From Akkermansia muciniphila (GTDB taxonomy: Bacteria; Verrucomicrobiota; Verrucomicrobiia; Verrucomicrobiales; Akkermansiaceae), in NCBI GenBank assembly GCA_945888515.1, contig CAMDAD010000016.1, positions 1 to 62,287 of the forward strand: DNA of 62,287 bases, read 5' to 3'. Shown here one piece after another: positions 8,541-17,452 of the stretch (positions are counted from its first letter, which is position 1; each line of letters starts with the position of its first letter). The notes under the pieces are model-generated. The model was given only the letters and a program-made list of their open reading frames with translations. It ran no database searches and was not told the origin of the DNA. Both the position numbers and the translations under genes were made by a program.

Positions 8541-10907
8541 TTATTCTTTCCAGTTTGGGAACTGATCGGCGAGTTCCTTTCGATACTGGGCGGCTTTGTC
8601 TTGATCGTGGTTGGCCTCCAGCGCTTTGATCAAGCGTGAAATAGCCATGGGCTTCAGACGGGCGTCCTCGATCAGCAAAGCGACACCAGCGTATTTTCTC
8701 TGCGCTTCTTCCGGTTTGTCCAGTGCCATCCAGATGTCTCCAAACACAATGCTGGCCTCTGCTTCGAGCGCGCCTTGGGGTTTCTGTTCGAAACAAGCTT
8801 CGATCGATTTTCGAGCGGCGAGTGTGTCTTTCAGTGCGAGATGGCAGCGAGATTGATCGAGATAGGCATCAGCTTTCGCTTGTGGATTCTCTTCCACGGC
8901 TAACACGTTTTCGATGGCAGGCAGCGCGCGCTTATGGTCTTTGCACTGGATGAGCGCCTTGGCAAGATTCCTCCACACATCGCGTGGGGTGCGGAGTGGT
9001 TCTTCCGGATTGGCAATGAGCATGAAAAAGCGTGCTGCTTGCTCTCCCTTCGCTTGGGCTAGTGATTGCACGCCAGCCCATGAGACCAGTGCGGGAGAGA
9101 TTTTATCTGAGTAGCCATTGTCGATCGCGAAGTCGATTTCCTCACAGAGCCAATCGATTTGTTCCATCTGAAAATAGCATGCGATCAGTAGTAGTCCACT
9201 GCGCCGACCGTAGGTCTTGGCATCGATCTCACGGGCCTTTTTCAAGTGAGCGATGGCTTCCTTGTGGTTGTTTTGTTTGTGCAGTCCGTAACCCATGAAG
9301 AACTCCGCATTGGCGACAGTGGCGGAAGGTAAGTCGGGAAAGCTGCGCAATAAGGTTTCGTAGCATGCTACCATGCCGGGAAGATCATTGTTTTGTTTTT
9401 TGACGATGGCGGATTTTTGCCAAGCGTAGGAAGTGAGTTTGGGTCCCGGATTGGCTTCGATCAATTTGCCAAAATCCTTCAGCGCGCTATCGCGATCACC
9501 GGATTCGAGGTAGGAGTCGCCGCGCAGAGCGATCGCATCGGCGAGGCGTTTGTCTGTAGAGAATTCTTCAATGAATTTACTCAAGGAGCGGATCGCGCCC
9601 TGATGATCGTTGGAATTCGCCAAGCACCAACCACGTTGGTAGAGCAGGTTAGCCCGATTACTCTCCGCAATCAGGGAGTCATCGATGAGGTGGTAGGTAT
9701 CAGCCGCTTCCTTGAGCTTGTTCTGGTTTTGCAGGGCGCCGGCTTTCATCATCAAAGCGGCATGAAGTTTTGGGTTTGATTTACTGGATTTCTGATAGAT
9801 TTCCAGAAAACTATCTACTTGTTCGACAATGTGTTTGCCATCGATTTTGTAAAAGCAGAGCAAGCGGTTGTAAGAGGCATCAAAGGCGATTTCCGAACCC
9901 GGTGCTAATTTCTGGACTTCGAGAAAAAGCGGTATGGCCTCCATGAACTGGCTGAGCAGCATGTACGAACGGGCGGCGACGTTGGCACGCTTCGCTTGTC
10001 GTTCATCAGCGGTATTGAGTGGATTCGATCGAAAAATCTGGATGACTTCGGTATACTTTTTCGCGTTGAAACGAATTTGCATGATCGAAGTAAGCGCGTC
10101 CGGATGAAACGGGCGCCAGTCTTCTTGGGTATTGCTGAGAATGTCCTTGAAGAATTGTTCCGCGCGGAGTTCGTTCTTGAGCTCTAGGCAGGTGACGCCG
10201 GCGTAGAGCGATGCTTCCGCTTTCGATTTTTCAGGAGCGAGCGATTGGAGGATATCCTCGAAATGCACCAGAGCTTCGGCGGCCTTGCCCTGTTTGAGCA
10301 GCAGAGCACCTACGGCGCTGCGGCAGAGGTGCAGATACGGGCTACTGGCAGCCTCGGGATCATTCAATACCTTTTGGTAGCAGACCAGAGCTTCGCGCTC
10401 GCGGCCGCGGTAGTGCTGACACAGGGCCTCAAAGTAGTAGCCACGCTGGCGGTCTGTAGCGCGCGATGCATTCGCCGAAAGCCGAGCATACAGCGCGGCG
10501 GCGGTAGCATAATCTTTGTTTTCAAAGGCATCACCCGCCATGGCCGAGCTCGCGGCAGCCACATAAGGTCCCGTCTTCTGAGTGGTGATGATGGCGGAAA
10601 AAATCCGCTTGGCGTCATCGATGCGGCCCGAGTTATAAAAGCACAGGGCGTAGTAGTATTCGGCTGAGCGTGCTTCGGGATGACGCGGAAAACGCTGCAG
10701 GAACTCGCCAAAGAGCTCGCCGGCCCTTGTGAACTGAGCGATGCGCTGATCGATGTTTGTATTGTTCGCGCCACTGCCGTAGAGATTTTTCGCACGTTGG
10801 TAGAGACCATCCGCAATATCCGCTTGTAGTTGGGGATCGAAACCCGGCTGCTGACCATGAGCGGTACAACCAAGGCTAAGAAACAGGGCAAGGGCGGTGA
10901 TTTTCAT
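8541..10907 (-). CDS. Secreted tetratricopeptide-repeat protein linked to ExbB/ExbD
   Basis: 788 residues. It has a cleavable signal peptide (MKITALALFLSLGCTAHGQ) and is otherwise built of helical TPR repeats throughout, for example units around EYYYALCFYNSGRIDDAKRI and RGDSYLESGDRDSALKDFGK. It is expected in the periplasm, where TPR arrays scaffold protein contacts. It is the last gene of the exbB-exbD-TPR unit, starting 29 bp after exbD. This layout recalls Tol/Ton energising modules in which a TPR protein of YbgF type works with the motor, so a role in envelope energy transfer is inferred. Confidence 0.85.
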   Translation of the reverse strand: MKITALALFLSLGCTAHGQQPGFDPQLQADIADGLYQRAKNLYGSGANNTNIDQRIAQFTRAGELFGEFLQRFPRHPEARSAEYYYALCFYNSGRIDDAKRIFSAIITTQKTGPYVAAASSAMAGDAFENKDYATAAALYARLSANASRATDRQRGYYFEALCQHYRGREREALVCYQKVLNDPEAASSPYLHLCRSAVGALLLKQGKAAEALVHFEDILQSLAPEKSKAEASLYAGVTCLELKNELRAEQFFKDILSNTQEDWRPFHPDALTSIMQIRFNAKKYTEVIQIFRSNPLNTADERQAKRANVAARSYMLLSQFMEAIPLFLEVQKLAPGSEIAFDASYNRLLCFYKIDGKHIVEQVDSFLEIYQKSSKSNPKLHAALMMKAGALQNQNKLKEAADTYHLIDDSLIAESNRANLLYQRGWCLANSNDHQGAIRSLSKFIEEFSTDKRLADAIALRGDSYLESGDRDSALKDFGKLIEANPGPKLTSYAWQKSAIVKKQNNDLPGMVACYETLLRSFPDLPSATVANAEFFMGYGLHKQNNHKEAIAHLKKAREIDAKTYGRRSGLLLIACYFQMEQIDWLCEEIDFAIDNGYSDKISPALVSWAGVQSLAQAKGEQAARFFMLIANPEEPLRTPRDVWRNLAKALIQCKDHKRALPAIENVLAVEENPQAKADAYLDQSRCHLALKDTLAARKSIEACFEQKPQGALEAEASIVFGDIWMALDKPEEAQRKYAGVALLIEDARLKPMAISRLIKALEANHDQDKAAQYRKELADQFPNWKE

Positions 10908-10936
10908 AGTCTGATACGGATGGGAACCACGTCGGC

Positions 10937-11356
10937 TTACTCGGCGGGCTGCGGGCGCTGGGTCGCAAAGGAAATGTTCCAGATGCCTGCCTTGGTGCAG
11001 GTAGAGATGACATTGATGACGTGCTGGTATTCCGTCTTCGCATCGGCCCGCAGGCGGATCGGTTGATTTTTGTATAGCTCAGAGAGCTTCTGCATGATGA
11101 CGAATAGCTCCTGCTGGTTGAGTGGCGTTTTGTCCACTATCACAGTGCCATCGGCGAGCACGTTGATGATTTTTTCTCCTTGCACGCGCTCGGGTTCCGC
11201 TCCCTCCGCGGTGGTGGGCACGGAAACATCGAGCTCAGTTTCCGAGCGCGACCACTGCCATGTGATGATGAAAAACGTCAGCAACAAGAACACGATGTCG
11301 ATCATCGGTGCCATCTGAAAGGCGGCGGGTTCCAGAGATTGTTTTTGGAATTTCAT
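10937..11356 (-). CDS. exbD: ExbD/TolR family biopolymer transport protein
   Basis: 139 residues: short cytoplasmic start, one membrane helix with the proton-path Asp in PMIDIVFLLLTFF (about 17-29), and a periplasmic domain ending near residue 135. The SETELDVSVPTTAEG block after the helix is usual for the family. With ExbB/TolQ it forms the proton-driven motor that energises TonB-type or Tol-type systems. It lies 18 bp after exbB. No TonB gene is present nearby, so the partner is unknown. Confidence 0.92.
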   Translation of the reverse strand: MKFQKQSLEPAAFQMAPMIDIVFLLLTFFIITWQWSRSETELDVSVPTTAEGAEPERVQGEKIINVLADGTVIVDKTPLNQQELFVIMQKLSELYKNQPIRLRADAKTEYQHVINVISTCTKAGIWNISFATQRPQPAE

Positions 11357-11374
11357 ACAACAACAGCAGGGTTG

Positions 11375-12187
11375 TTAGCTATCGTGACCATTGGATATGG
11401 GATACTCTTTATTGCGTTGAGTGGCGTTGGGGGTCGTCGCTGGAGCGCGTACCGTGAGAGTTTGGAGCAGGGCGACCAGATGACTGGAGGCGGCCTCCAG
11501 TTCGCCGATGTAGCGTTGCGTCCGAGTCCGAAAAAACGCATAGGCCAGCATGGTGGGGATGGCAATGATCAATCCCGCAGCCGTGGTAATCAGCGCTGTG
11601 GAAATACCAGACGACAACTGCATTTGTTTCACGCCTTCATTTCCCTGCGAAAGGTCAAGGAAGGCCTGGATCATGCCGATCACCGTGCCGAGAAGGCCGA
11701 GCATGGGCGCCACGTTTCCGATATCGGAGAGGTAGCTCACGCGACTGGTGAGAATGCCCGACTGCCTTGATCCCTCGGACTCGGTGATTTCGCGCACTTC
11801 CGCCAGCGTGACGCTGGGATTGGCGATGATGAAATCGAGCACACGCTGCGTGATACGCGCCATACACTCGGACTGACGACGAGCGTAATTAGTCAAGCCC
11901 TGCAAGTCGCGAGAACGAATCATCGCCTCGGCGGCATCCATGAAGCGATCCGATACCACCGAGTTTTGACGAATGGTGAAGACGTAGAGCAGGCATAGTG
12001 TTGCAGCGATGACGGAGAGCCCCGCCAGAGGATACATCACGGGGCCGCCTTGCACAAAAAGCTCCATAAAATTAAGTTCCTGGATGCTTTTGCCTTGGCT
12101 GGCGGCCTTTTCTGCACCGTGAGCCACACTCGACAAGGCGAGCAACAGAGCGGGGAAAATTCGGAAGCAGCGGTTCATGTTCGCCAT
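11375..12187 (-). CDS. exbB: MotA/TolQ/ExbB family proton channel protein
   Basis: 270 residues. A signal-peptide-like start (about 5-24) is followed by three membrane helices: one near 48-72 after GGPVMYPLAGLS, and two in the C-terminal proton-channel domain. Those two are around APMLGLLGTVIGMIQAF and STALITTAAGLIIAIPTML, both diagnostic of the family. It heads the exbB-exbD-TPR operon and diverges from uvrC with under 100 bp between. An N-terminal export signal before the channel domain is common in PVC and Bacteroidetes members. Confidence 0.92.
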   Translation of the reverse strand: MANMNRCFRIFPALLLALSSVAHGAEKAASQGKSIQELNFMELFVQGGPVMYPLAGLSVIAATLCLLYVFTIRQNSVVSDRFMDAAEAMIRSRDLQGLTNYARRQSECMARITQRVLDFIIANPSVTLAEVREITESEGSRQSGILTSRVSYLSDIGNVAPMLGLLGTVIGMIQAFLDLSQGNEGVKQMQLSSGISTALITTAAGLIIAIPTMLAYAFFRTRTQRYIGELEAASSHLVALLQTLTVRAPATTPNATQRNKEYPISNGHDS

Positions 12188-12284
12188 GAGTGTATCATGA
12201 TTTTGGTGTTGGGCAATGCCTGATCCACGGATTCCGTTTGTGATTTTCTCTATTTGCCGTAAGCTGGACTCTTACACGACAGCG

Positions 12285-13844
12285 ATGGATAAAGCGGATT
12301 TCAGAATCAAGCTGCGGGATGTGCCGCACCAACCCGGAGTCTATCTGATGAAAGATCGCATCGGATCGATTATTTATGTCGGTAAGGCAAAAGACCTACG
12401 TAAGCGGATGTCGAGTTATTTCATGGCATCGCGAAAAATGAAGGCGGACGTGAAAACGCGCGCGCTGATCGAGGCAATCTGGGACTTTGAATTTCACGTG
12501 GTGCGCAATGAACAGGAATCGCTCTTGCTCGAGGGCAAGCTGATCAAGGACTACCGCCCGCGCTACAATGTGACTTTTCGCGATGACAAGCGGTTTTATC
12601 TGGTGAAAGTGAACCTTCACGACCCTTGGCCGAGGTTGGTGATGACACGTTTGAAAAAAGACGATCAGGCACGCTACTTCGGCCCTTTTGCCCACTCCAG
12701 CGCCTTGCGCGCATCGGTAGAATGGCTCAATCGCAAGTTCGGCCTGCGCACCTGCCGCGCACACGATCCTGGAGAGCAGGAATACAAACACTGCCATGCC
12801 GACGTGATTCGCAATTGCGCCGCGCCCTGTGTGAACCGCATTTCCCGTGAGGATTATGCTGCGCGTATCGCCGAGGTGTGTCGACTGCTGGAGGGAAAAG
12901 GGAGGCGTGAAGTCTTCGATGATCTACGTGAGGAAATGACTGCGGCTGCGACGGCGATGCAGTTTGAGCGCGCGGCCTTGTTGCGCGACATGATTCAAAA
13001 TCTCGAGCTTACGCTCAACCCTACCCGACAGTTTTCTCGGGGCAGGGGACTGCCGACCACCGTCAAGCCTATCGAAGACCTCGCCGAGTTGGGCGAGTGG
13101 TTGAATCTCCCCGGCCCACCGCGGGTGATGGAGTGTTTCGATATTTCGAACGTCTCATCGGTCCATATCGTGGCATCGATGGTGCGGTTTGTCGATGGCG
13201 TGCCAGACAATCAGGCATACCGCCGTTACCGAATCAAGACCGTCAAGGGGCAGGATGACTTCGCCAGTATGGCGGAGGTAGTGCGGCGCCGGTATTCCAG
13301 AATTTTGTTAGAAAATGCCGTGGCAAATCCCGATGTCGCTGCCGAGAGTCAGGAGAGTGTGGTCGAGACGCAACGGCGTTTGGCGCGATCGGGCAAAGCG
13401 AAAGTGCTGTTGCCGGACTTGGTGATTGTCGATGGAGGCAAGGGGCAGCTCAGCAGTGCCATGGCAGAATTGCAACAACTGCAGTTGCACGAGCTGCCTT
13501 TGATCGGACTGGCGAAGCAGCGCGAGGAGGTGTTTCGTCCGGGCGAGAGCGAGCCCCTGGTCATACCGCATGATCGAGGTGCTCTGAAGCTCTTGCAGCG
13601 CATCCGTGATGAAGCGCATCGCTTTGCCAATGCCTACAATTCGCTGCTGTTGCGCAGGCGAATGAAAGAAAGCCTGCTCGATGACTGTCCTGGCATGACG
13701 GCGGGGCGCAAGATTCTATTGATGAAACGTTTCGGCTCGGTAGCGTCTTTGCGCAAAGCGGGTCTCGAGGAGATCGCTCAATGCCGCGGAATTACAAAAT
13801 CGTTCGCCGAGTCACTTTTCCAATGGCTTCATCGGGCGGAGTGA
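12285..13844 (+). CDS. uvrC: Excinuclease ABC subunit C (UvrC)
   Basis: 519 residues from the ATG at 12285, shorter than E. coli UvrC (610). The N-terminal GIY-YIG nuclease (GVYLMKD about 18-24, IIYVGKAKDLRKR about 29-41) makes the 3' incision. A UVR motif (AATAMQFERAALLRDMI) follows and binds UvrB. The RNase H-like domain (MECFDISNVSS, DLVIVDGGKGQLSSA, HRFANAYN) makes the 5' incision. The end holds a helix-hairpin-helix pair (DDCPGMTAGRK, RKAGLEEIAQCRGI). An upstream in-frame start would add 23 residues with no family similarity. Confidence 0.97.
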   Translation: MDKADFRIKLRDVPHQPGVYLMKDRIGSIIYVGKAKDLRKRMSSYFMASRKMKADVKTRALIEAIWDFEFHVVRNEQESLLLEGKLIKDYRPRYNVTFRDDKRFYLVKVNLHDPWPRLVMTRLKKDDQARYFGPFAHSSALRASVEWLNRKFGLRTCRAHDPGEQEYKHCHADVIRNCAAPCVNRISREDYAARIAEVCRLLEGKGRREVFDDLREEMTAAATAMQFERAALLRDMIQNLELTLNPTRQFSRGRGLPTTVKPIEDLAELGEWLNLPGPPRVMECFDISNVSSVHIVASMVRFVDGVPDNQAYRRYRIKTVKGQDDFASMAEVVRRRYSRILLENAVANPDVAAESQESVVETQRRLARSGKAKVLLPDLVIVDGGKGQLSSAMAELQQLQLHELPLIGLAKQREEVFRPGESEPLVIPHDRGALKLLQRIRDEAHRFANAYNSLLLRRRMKESLLDDCPGMTAGRKILLMKRFGSVASLRKAGLEEIAQCRGITKSFAESLFQWLHRAE

Positions 13845-13845
13845 T

Positions 13846-13905
13846 GGGCGGTGTCGCGCACCAGCATCAGGCGAAAAAGTCATCTGATGTCACACCCAAC
13901 CGCCC
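13846..13905. other. Structured intergenic element after uvrC
   Basis: Nested inverted repeats fill the gap between uvrC and the M42 peptidase gene. The outer arms are GGGCGGT (13846-13852) and ACCGCCC (13899-13905). The inner arms are CATCAG (13865-13870) and CTGATG (13884-13889). GGTGT/ACACC offers a competing pairing. No T-tract follows, so it is not a standard intrinsic terminator. It could end uvrC transcription weakly, protect the 3' end or be an interspersed palindrome. Confidence 0.4.
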
Positions 13906-14013
13906 GGAACTGATAGGATTGTCAACAAATGTCCCGTTGCCGCGGCTATTCCATCACTAGCACGCACTGGGATATTTTGTGAAAATTGACTCGTCGCGCG
14001 CGTGGAGATCGGT

Positions 14014-15102
14014 ATGATGATGCGCGTGCAGATCAAAGCTTTGTCCTTATTGCAGGAGCTCACCGAAGCTCACTCCGTGCCAGGTCATGAAGATGAGGTG
14101 CGGGCGATTTTTGTCGATGAACTCGAAAGCCATGGTGAACTCAGTTGCGATGGCAGCGGCTCAGTTTTCTGCGAGCGTGGCGAAGGACCGCGTGTGATGG
14201 TGGCAGGGCACATGGACGAGGTGGGTTTTCTGGTGCAAAACATCACGCCGGATGGTTTTTTGCAATTTGTGGCTGTTGGCGGTTGGTGGGAGCATTCCTT
14301 GTTGTCACAGAGAGTGGAGATACGCACTCGCGCAGGCGACAAAATTCTCGGGGTAGTCGCCTCGCGCCCGCCACATTTTTTACCAGCATCCCAGCGCTCA
14401 CAGATCATTCCTTTGGACCAGATGTTCATTGATGTGGGAGCTTCCTCGCGTGAGGAAGTGGAACGGAATATGGGCATACATCTGGGAGATCCCATCGCGC
14501 CGGTTAGCGCTTTTACGCCGATGGCCCGTGAGGATTATTTCATGGCCAAAGCTTTCGACAACAGGGTGGGTATGGCGGCGGCCATCCAGAGTGGTCAGTT
14601 GCTTAGTGAATCGTATCACCCGAACCGTCTCATCCTGGCGGGCACTGTGATGGAAGAGGTTGGTCTGCGCGGGGCTAAAACGGCAGCGCATTACGCGAAA
14701 CCAGATGTCGCCATCATTCTGGAGGGTCCGCCCGCTGATGACACACCGGGCTTTGCGCGATCGGAGTCTCAGGGTCGTCTCGGCGGTGGGGTTCAAATCC
14801 GGTTGTTCGATCCTACTGCGATCACCAATCCACGACTGGCTGCGCTGGCGATACAGGTCGCACGCGAAGAAGACATCGCCCACCAAGTGACTGTTCGTCG
14901 CAGTGGTGGCACGGATGCCGGATCCATTCATCTTGCTGGCTCGGGAATCCCCTGCATCGTTCTGGGAGTTCCCGCGCGCTACATTCATTCTCACAATTCC
15001 ATCATCGACATCAATGACTACCTCTCGATGGTGGCACTGACCACGGCTTTGGTGCGTCGGATGGATCAAAGCCACGTAGACGCGCTGACTTCTTATCTTT
15101 GA
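14014..15102 (+). CDS. M42 family metallopeptidase
   Basis: Cocatalytic zinc aminopeptidase of the M42 (glutamyl aminopeptidase/FrvX) family, 362 residues from the ATG at 14014. Two more ATGs follow immediately and a GTG lies at 14002, so the exact start is open. Metal and catalytic residues are visible: His and Asp in GHMDEVGF, Asp in AFDNRVGMAAA, the Glu pair in VMEEVGLRGA, Asp in GTDAGSIHLAG, and a late His in YIHSHNSIIDINDY. It probably acts on cytoplasmic peptides as a large oligomer. It converges with the lipoprotein hydrolase gene and overlaps it by 10 bp. Confidence 0.92.
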   Translation: MMMRVQIKALSLLQELTEAHSVPGHEDEVRAIFVDELESHGELSCDGSGSVFCERGEGPRVMVAGHMDEVGFLVQNITPDGFLQFVAVGGWWEHSLLSQRVEIRTRAGDKILGVVASRPPHFLPASQRSQIIPLDQMFIDVGASSREEVERNMGIHLGDPIAPVSAFTPMAREDYFMAKAFDNRVGMAAAIQSGQLLSESYHPNRLILAGTVMEEVGLRGAKTAAHYAKPDVAIILEGPPADDTPGFARSESQGRLGGGVQIRLFDPTAITNPRLAALAIQVAREEDIAHQVTVRRSGGTDAGSIHLAGSGIPCIVLGVPARYIHSHNSIIDINDYLSMVALTTALVRRMDQSHVDALTSYL

Positions 15103-16142
15103 ACTTTGGTCGTCTTTCTGTTTTTGGGCAAATCAGCCAGCCAGATGCCGATGTCCTGAATCACCAGATCTTTTTGCACATCATACATCAGCAAATGATG
15201 GGCTTCTGGGTAGAAAAGCCGTTTCTTCTCTGGTGTTTGGGAGAGTTGTTGGTAGTAAGAAAAAACGTCGTTGCTGTCCGTAAAGTAATCCTTGCCTCCA
15301 TGCACGATCAGAGTGGGCACGCGGAACGTGGCGGCACTGGCTTTCATCTGATCTATCAAATCATTGAGGCTCACTAGCAAGCGCAGTGTGTGGCGTTCGA
15401 TGTGCCAAGAATTGGTTTCCGATTGTTCGCTGTGGGTGGAAGTGGCGGTCATCTGTACTTTCTGTCCGCCCGATAGGGTATCGAGAGACAAGCGTGCTGC
15501 CGGAAATACTGCCGCGATCATGCGTGCCGCTTCTTTTTTCCAGACGGGAAAATCGCCGCGGATGCCGACTACTGGCGAGGTGATCACGATGGCATCACAA
15601 GCGGGGCGTTTGCCCTGTTCTGTATCATTGCGGTAGGTGTTGGAAAGAATCAGTGCACCCATGCTCTCACCTTGCCATACGATGTTGGCACGGGGATGTT
15701 CCTTGCGCACGAGAGCGGTGAAGGTATTCAGGTCGTTGAACCAGTTTTGTGGATGATCGATGTCGCCGCGTCGCTCGCGTACGGGGTCCAGGCCTTGACC
15801 ACGGATGTCGTAGGCATACAGGGCAATCGCGGGGTGCTCTTTGATTAACCACTTGCCGAGATTTTCGTAGTCGATCGAGGCTCCACAAAATCCATGCAGC
15901 GCAATGACGATGGTTTCTGGAGTAGTCGCATCGGGACCTTTGGCGATGAATTTGCGGTAGGGAAAAGATTGACTGTCGGTGGTGGTAAATGTTTTCTCAC
16001 CAAGTCGTGGTTTGTCATAGACATGGTTTACCAACGTGTATCGAGGCGAGAGGTGGCACGATGCCAAAGTCGCCGCCATCATCAAAGCAAGCCCATAGCG
16101 CAGACGCGCGGCTCGGTCGTGAATGGTCGCCTGTATGATCAC
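15093..16142 (-). CDS. Alpha/beta hydrolase lipoprotein (monoacylglycerol lipase-like)
   Basis: 349 residues. A hydrophobic stretch ends in the lipobox LASC (about 26-29), so the mature protein is probably a lipid-anchored envelope enzyme. Family signatures: ALHGFCGASIDYE (oxyanion), AYDIRGQGLDPVR, the nucleophile elbow GESMG, Asp in HGGKDYFTD, and His in PEAHHLLMYD. The region after GQG resembles monoacylglycerol lipase/serine aminopeptidase S33 members. The likely role is hydrolysis of an extracytoplasmic ester. The start is uncertain, since in-frame ATGs closer to the hydrophobic core would shorten the n-region. Confidence 0.85.
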   Translation of the reverse strand: MIIQATIHDRAARLRYGLALMMAATLASCHLSPRYTLVNHVYDKPRLGEKTFTTTDSQSFPYRKFIAKGPDATTPETIVIALHGFCGASIDYENLGKWLIKEHPAIALYAYDIRGQGLDPVRERRGDIDHPQNWFNDLNTFTALVRKEHPRANIVWQGESMGALILSNTYRNDTEQGKRPACDAIVITSPVVGIRGDFPVWKKEAARMIAAVFPAARLSLDTLSGGQKVQMTATSTHSEQSETNSWHIERHTLRLLVSLNDLIDQMKASAATFRVPTLIVHGGKDYFTDSNDVFSYYQQLSQTPEKKRLFYPEAHHLLMYDVQKDLVIQDIGIWLADLPKNRKTTKVQR

Positions 16143-16222
16143 AGCACTTAGCGTAGCAGATTTGCCCCTTCTGGCAACCCCTCGCTCGGATTTTCTGTTG
16201 ATTTCACTCCTCTTCTCTCGCT

Positions 16223-16846
16223 ATGGCCCATGCTTGTGAAAAATTTCACAATCTACTTGAGGAATGTGCGAAATGGGTGCAAGTTGCCAACGCGCCTTGC
16301 GCTATGCTTATGGAGACAACAGAAATTTCACCAACGTTCGCCGCATACGATTCCAAGATCGAGGGCAACGTCATCTTCACCCGTGTGGATGCGGCGATGA
16401 ATTGGATGCGCAAGAATTCGCTGTGGCCCATGCCGATGGGATTGGCTTGTTGCGCGATCGAGTTGATGGCGACGGCATCGAGTCGGTTCGACATTTCGCG
16501 TTTCGGCATGGAGGTGATGCGATTTTCTCCGCGGCAGAGCGATGTGATGATTGTGGCTGGCACGGTGACATACAAAATGGCACTTGCCGTGAAGCGCGTG
16601 TGGGATCAGATGCCGGAACCCAAATGGTGCATCGCAATGGGAGCCTGCGCTTCCAGTGGTGGCATGTATCGGAGCTATGCTGTCTTACAAGGAATCGATA
16701 AACTCATTCCCGTTGATGTTTATATATCCGGATGTCCTCCGCGCCCTGAGGCCTTGATCGAGGGCTTGATGAAACTCCAGCGCAAGATCGAGGGAACCTC
16801 GGCTGTGATGGAGCAGAAAAAGGAATTGCTGGAAGATCTAGCCTAA
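16223..16846 (+). CDS. nuoB: NADH-quinone oxidoreductase subunit B
   Basis: 207 residues. This is the complex I connecting subunit carrying cluster N2. The four ligand cysteines are present: the adjacent pair in GLACCAIE (76-77), GACASSGG (142) and SGCPPRPE (171). The block [11 protein letters not shown] before the pair is typical. The first 50 residues are less conserved, as in other NuoB proteins. It is followed by nuoC after 25 bp, but no nuoA precedes it and no nuoD follows, so the rest of complex I is encoded elsewhere. Confidence 0.97.
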   Translation: MAHACEKFHNLLEECAKWVQVANAPCAMLMETTEISPTFAAYDSKIEGNVIFTRVDAAMNWMRKNSLWPMPMGLACCAIELMATASSRFDISRFGMEVMRFSPRQSDVMIVAGTVTYKMALAVKRVWDQMPEPKWCIAMGACASSGGMYRSYAVLQGIDKLIPVDVYISGCPPRPEALIEGLMKLQRKIEGTSAVMEQKKELLEDLA

Positions 16847-16871
16847 CGTATTTCTCTAACAGAATCATCTT

Positions 16872-17438
16872 ATGTCTGTCGCCGATATTCAAAGCATTCG
16901 AGGGAAATTTTCCAACGATGTCCTCGATCAAAAGGAATTCCGTGGTGAGTTCACCATTACGGTGACCCTCGCTTCATTGCATCCCGTGTTAGAGTTCTGT
17001 AAAAATGATCTCGGCTATGACTTTCTGATCGATATATCTAGTCTCGATCACTTTGGCGACGACCCGCGTTTTGCCATGGTGTATGAGTTGGCAACGGTCG
17101 ATGACAAAAAACACCTTCGTGTGAAAGCTCCCGTAGCGGAGGAGCAAAGTGTGCCGTCGGCTTGTGATCTGTGGCTTGCTGCCGATTGGCATGAGCGGGA
17201 AGTGTATGACATGATGGGCATTCCTTTCACCAACCATCCGAATCTCAAGCGCATCCTGATGTGGGAAGGCTATCCGTTTTATCCGCTGCGCAAGGATTTC
17301 CCTCTTGCAGGTCGTCCATCGGATATGCCGGATGTGGCATTCAGTGGAGTGGCTCCGCTGGAAGGTGGGCCTTTTGTGACCTCATGCGGCACGGATGATG
17401 TGGTGCGTCGCGAGCCGCGTGCGCGCGATCAGAAATAA
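16872..17438 (+). CDS. nuoC: NADH-quinone oxidoreductase subunit C
   Basis: 188 residues of the 30-kDa complex I subunit. Landmarks are YDFLIDISSLDH near residue 50, the family signature WHEREVYDMMGIPFTNHPNLKRIL (recognised through WHEREVYDM and HPNLKRIL), and YPLRKDFPL. It is a single NuoC domain, not a NuoCD fusion. It belongs to the soluble quinone-reducing arm with NuoB. The next gene, a rhomboid protease starting about 15 bp later, is unrelated to complex I. Confidence 0.96.
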   Translation: MSVADIQSIRGKFSNDVLDQKEFRGEFTITVTLASLHPVLEFCKNDLGYDFLIDISSLDHFGDDPRFAMVYELATVDDKKHLRVKAPVAEEQSVPSACDLWLAADWHEREVYDMMGIPFTNHPNLKRILMWEGYPFYPLRKDFPLAGRPSDMPDVAFSGVAPLEGGPFVTSCGTDDVVRREPRARDQK

Positions 17439-17452
17439 CGTTGCACCGTATC

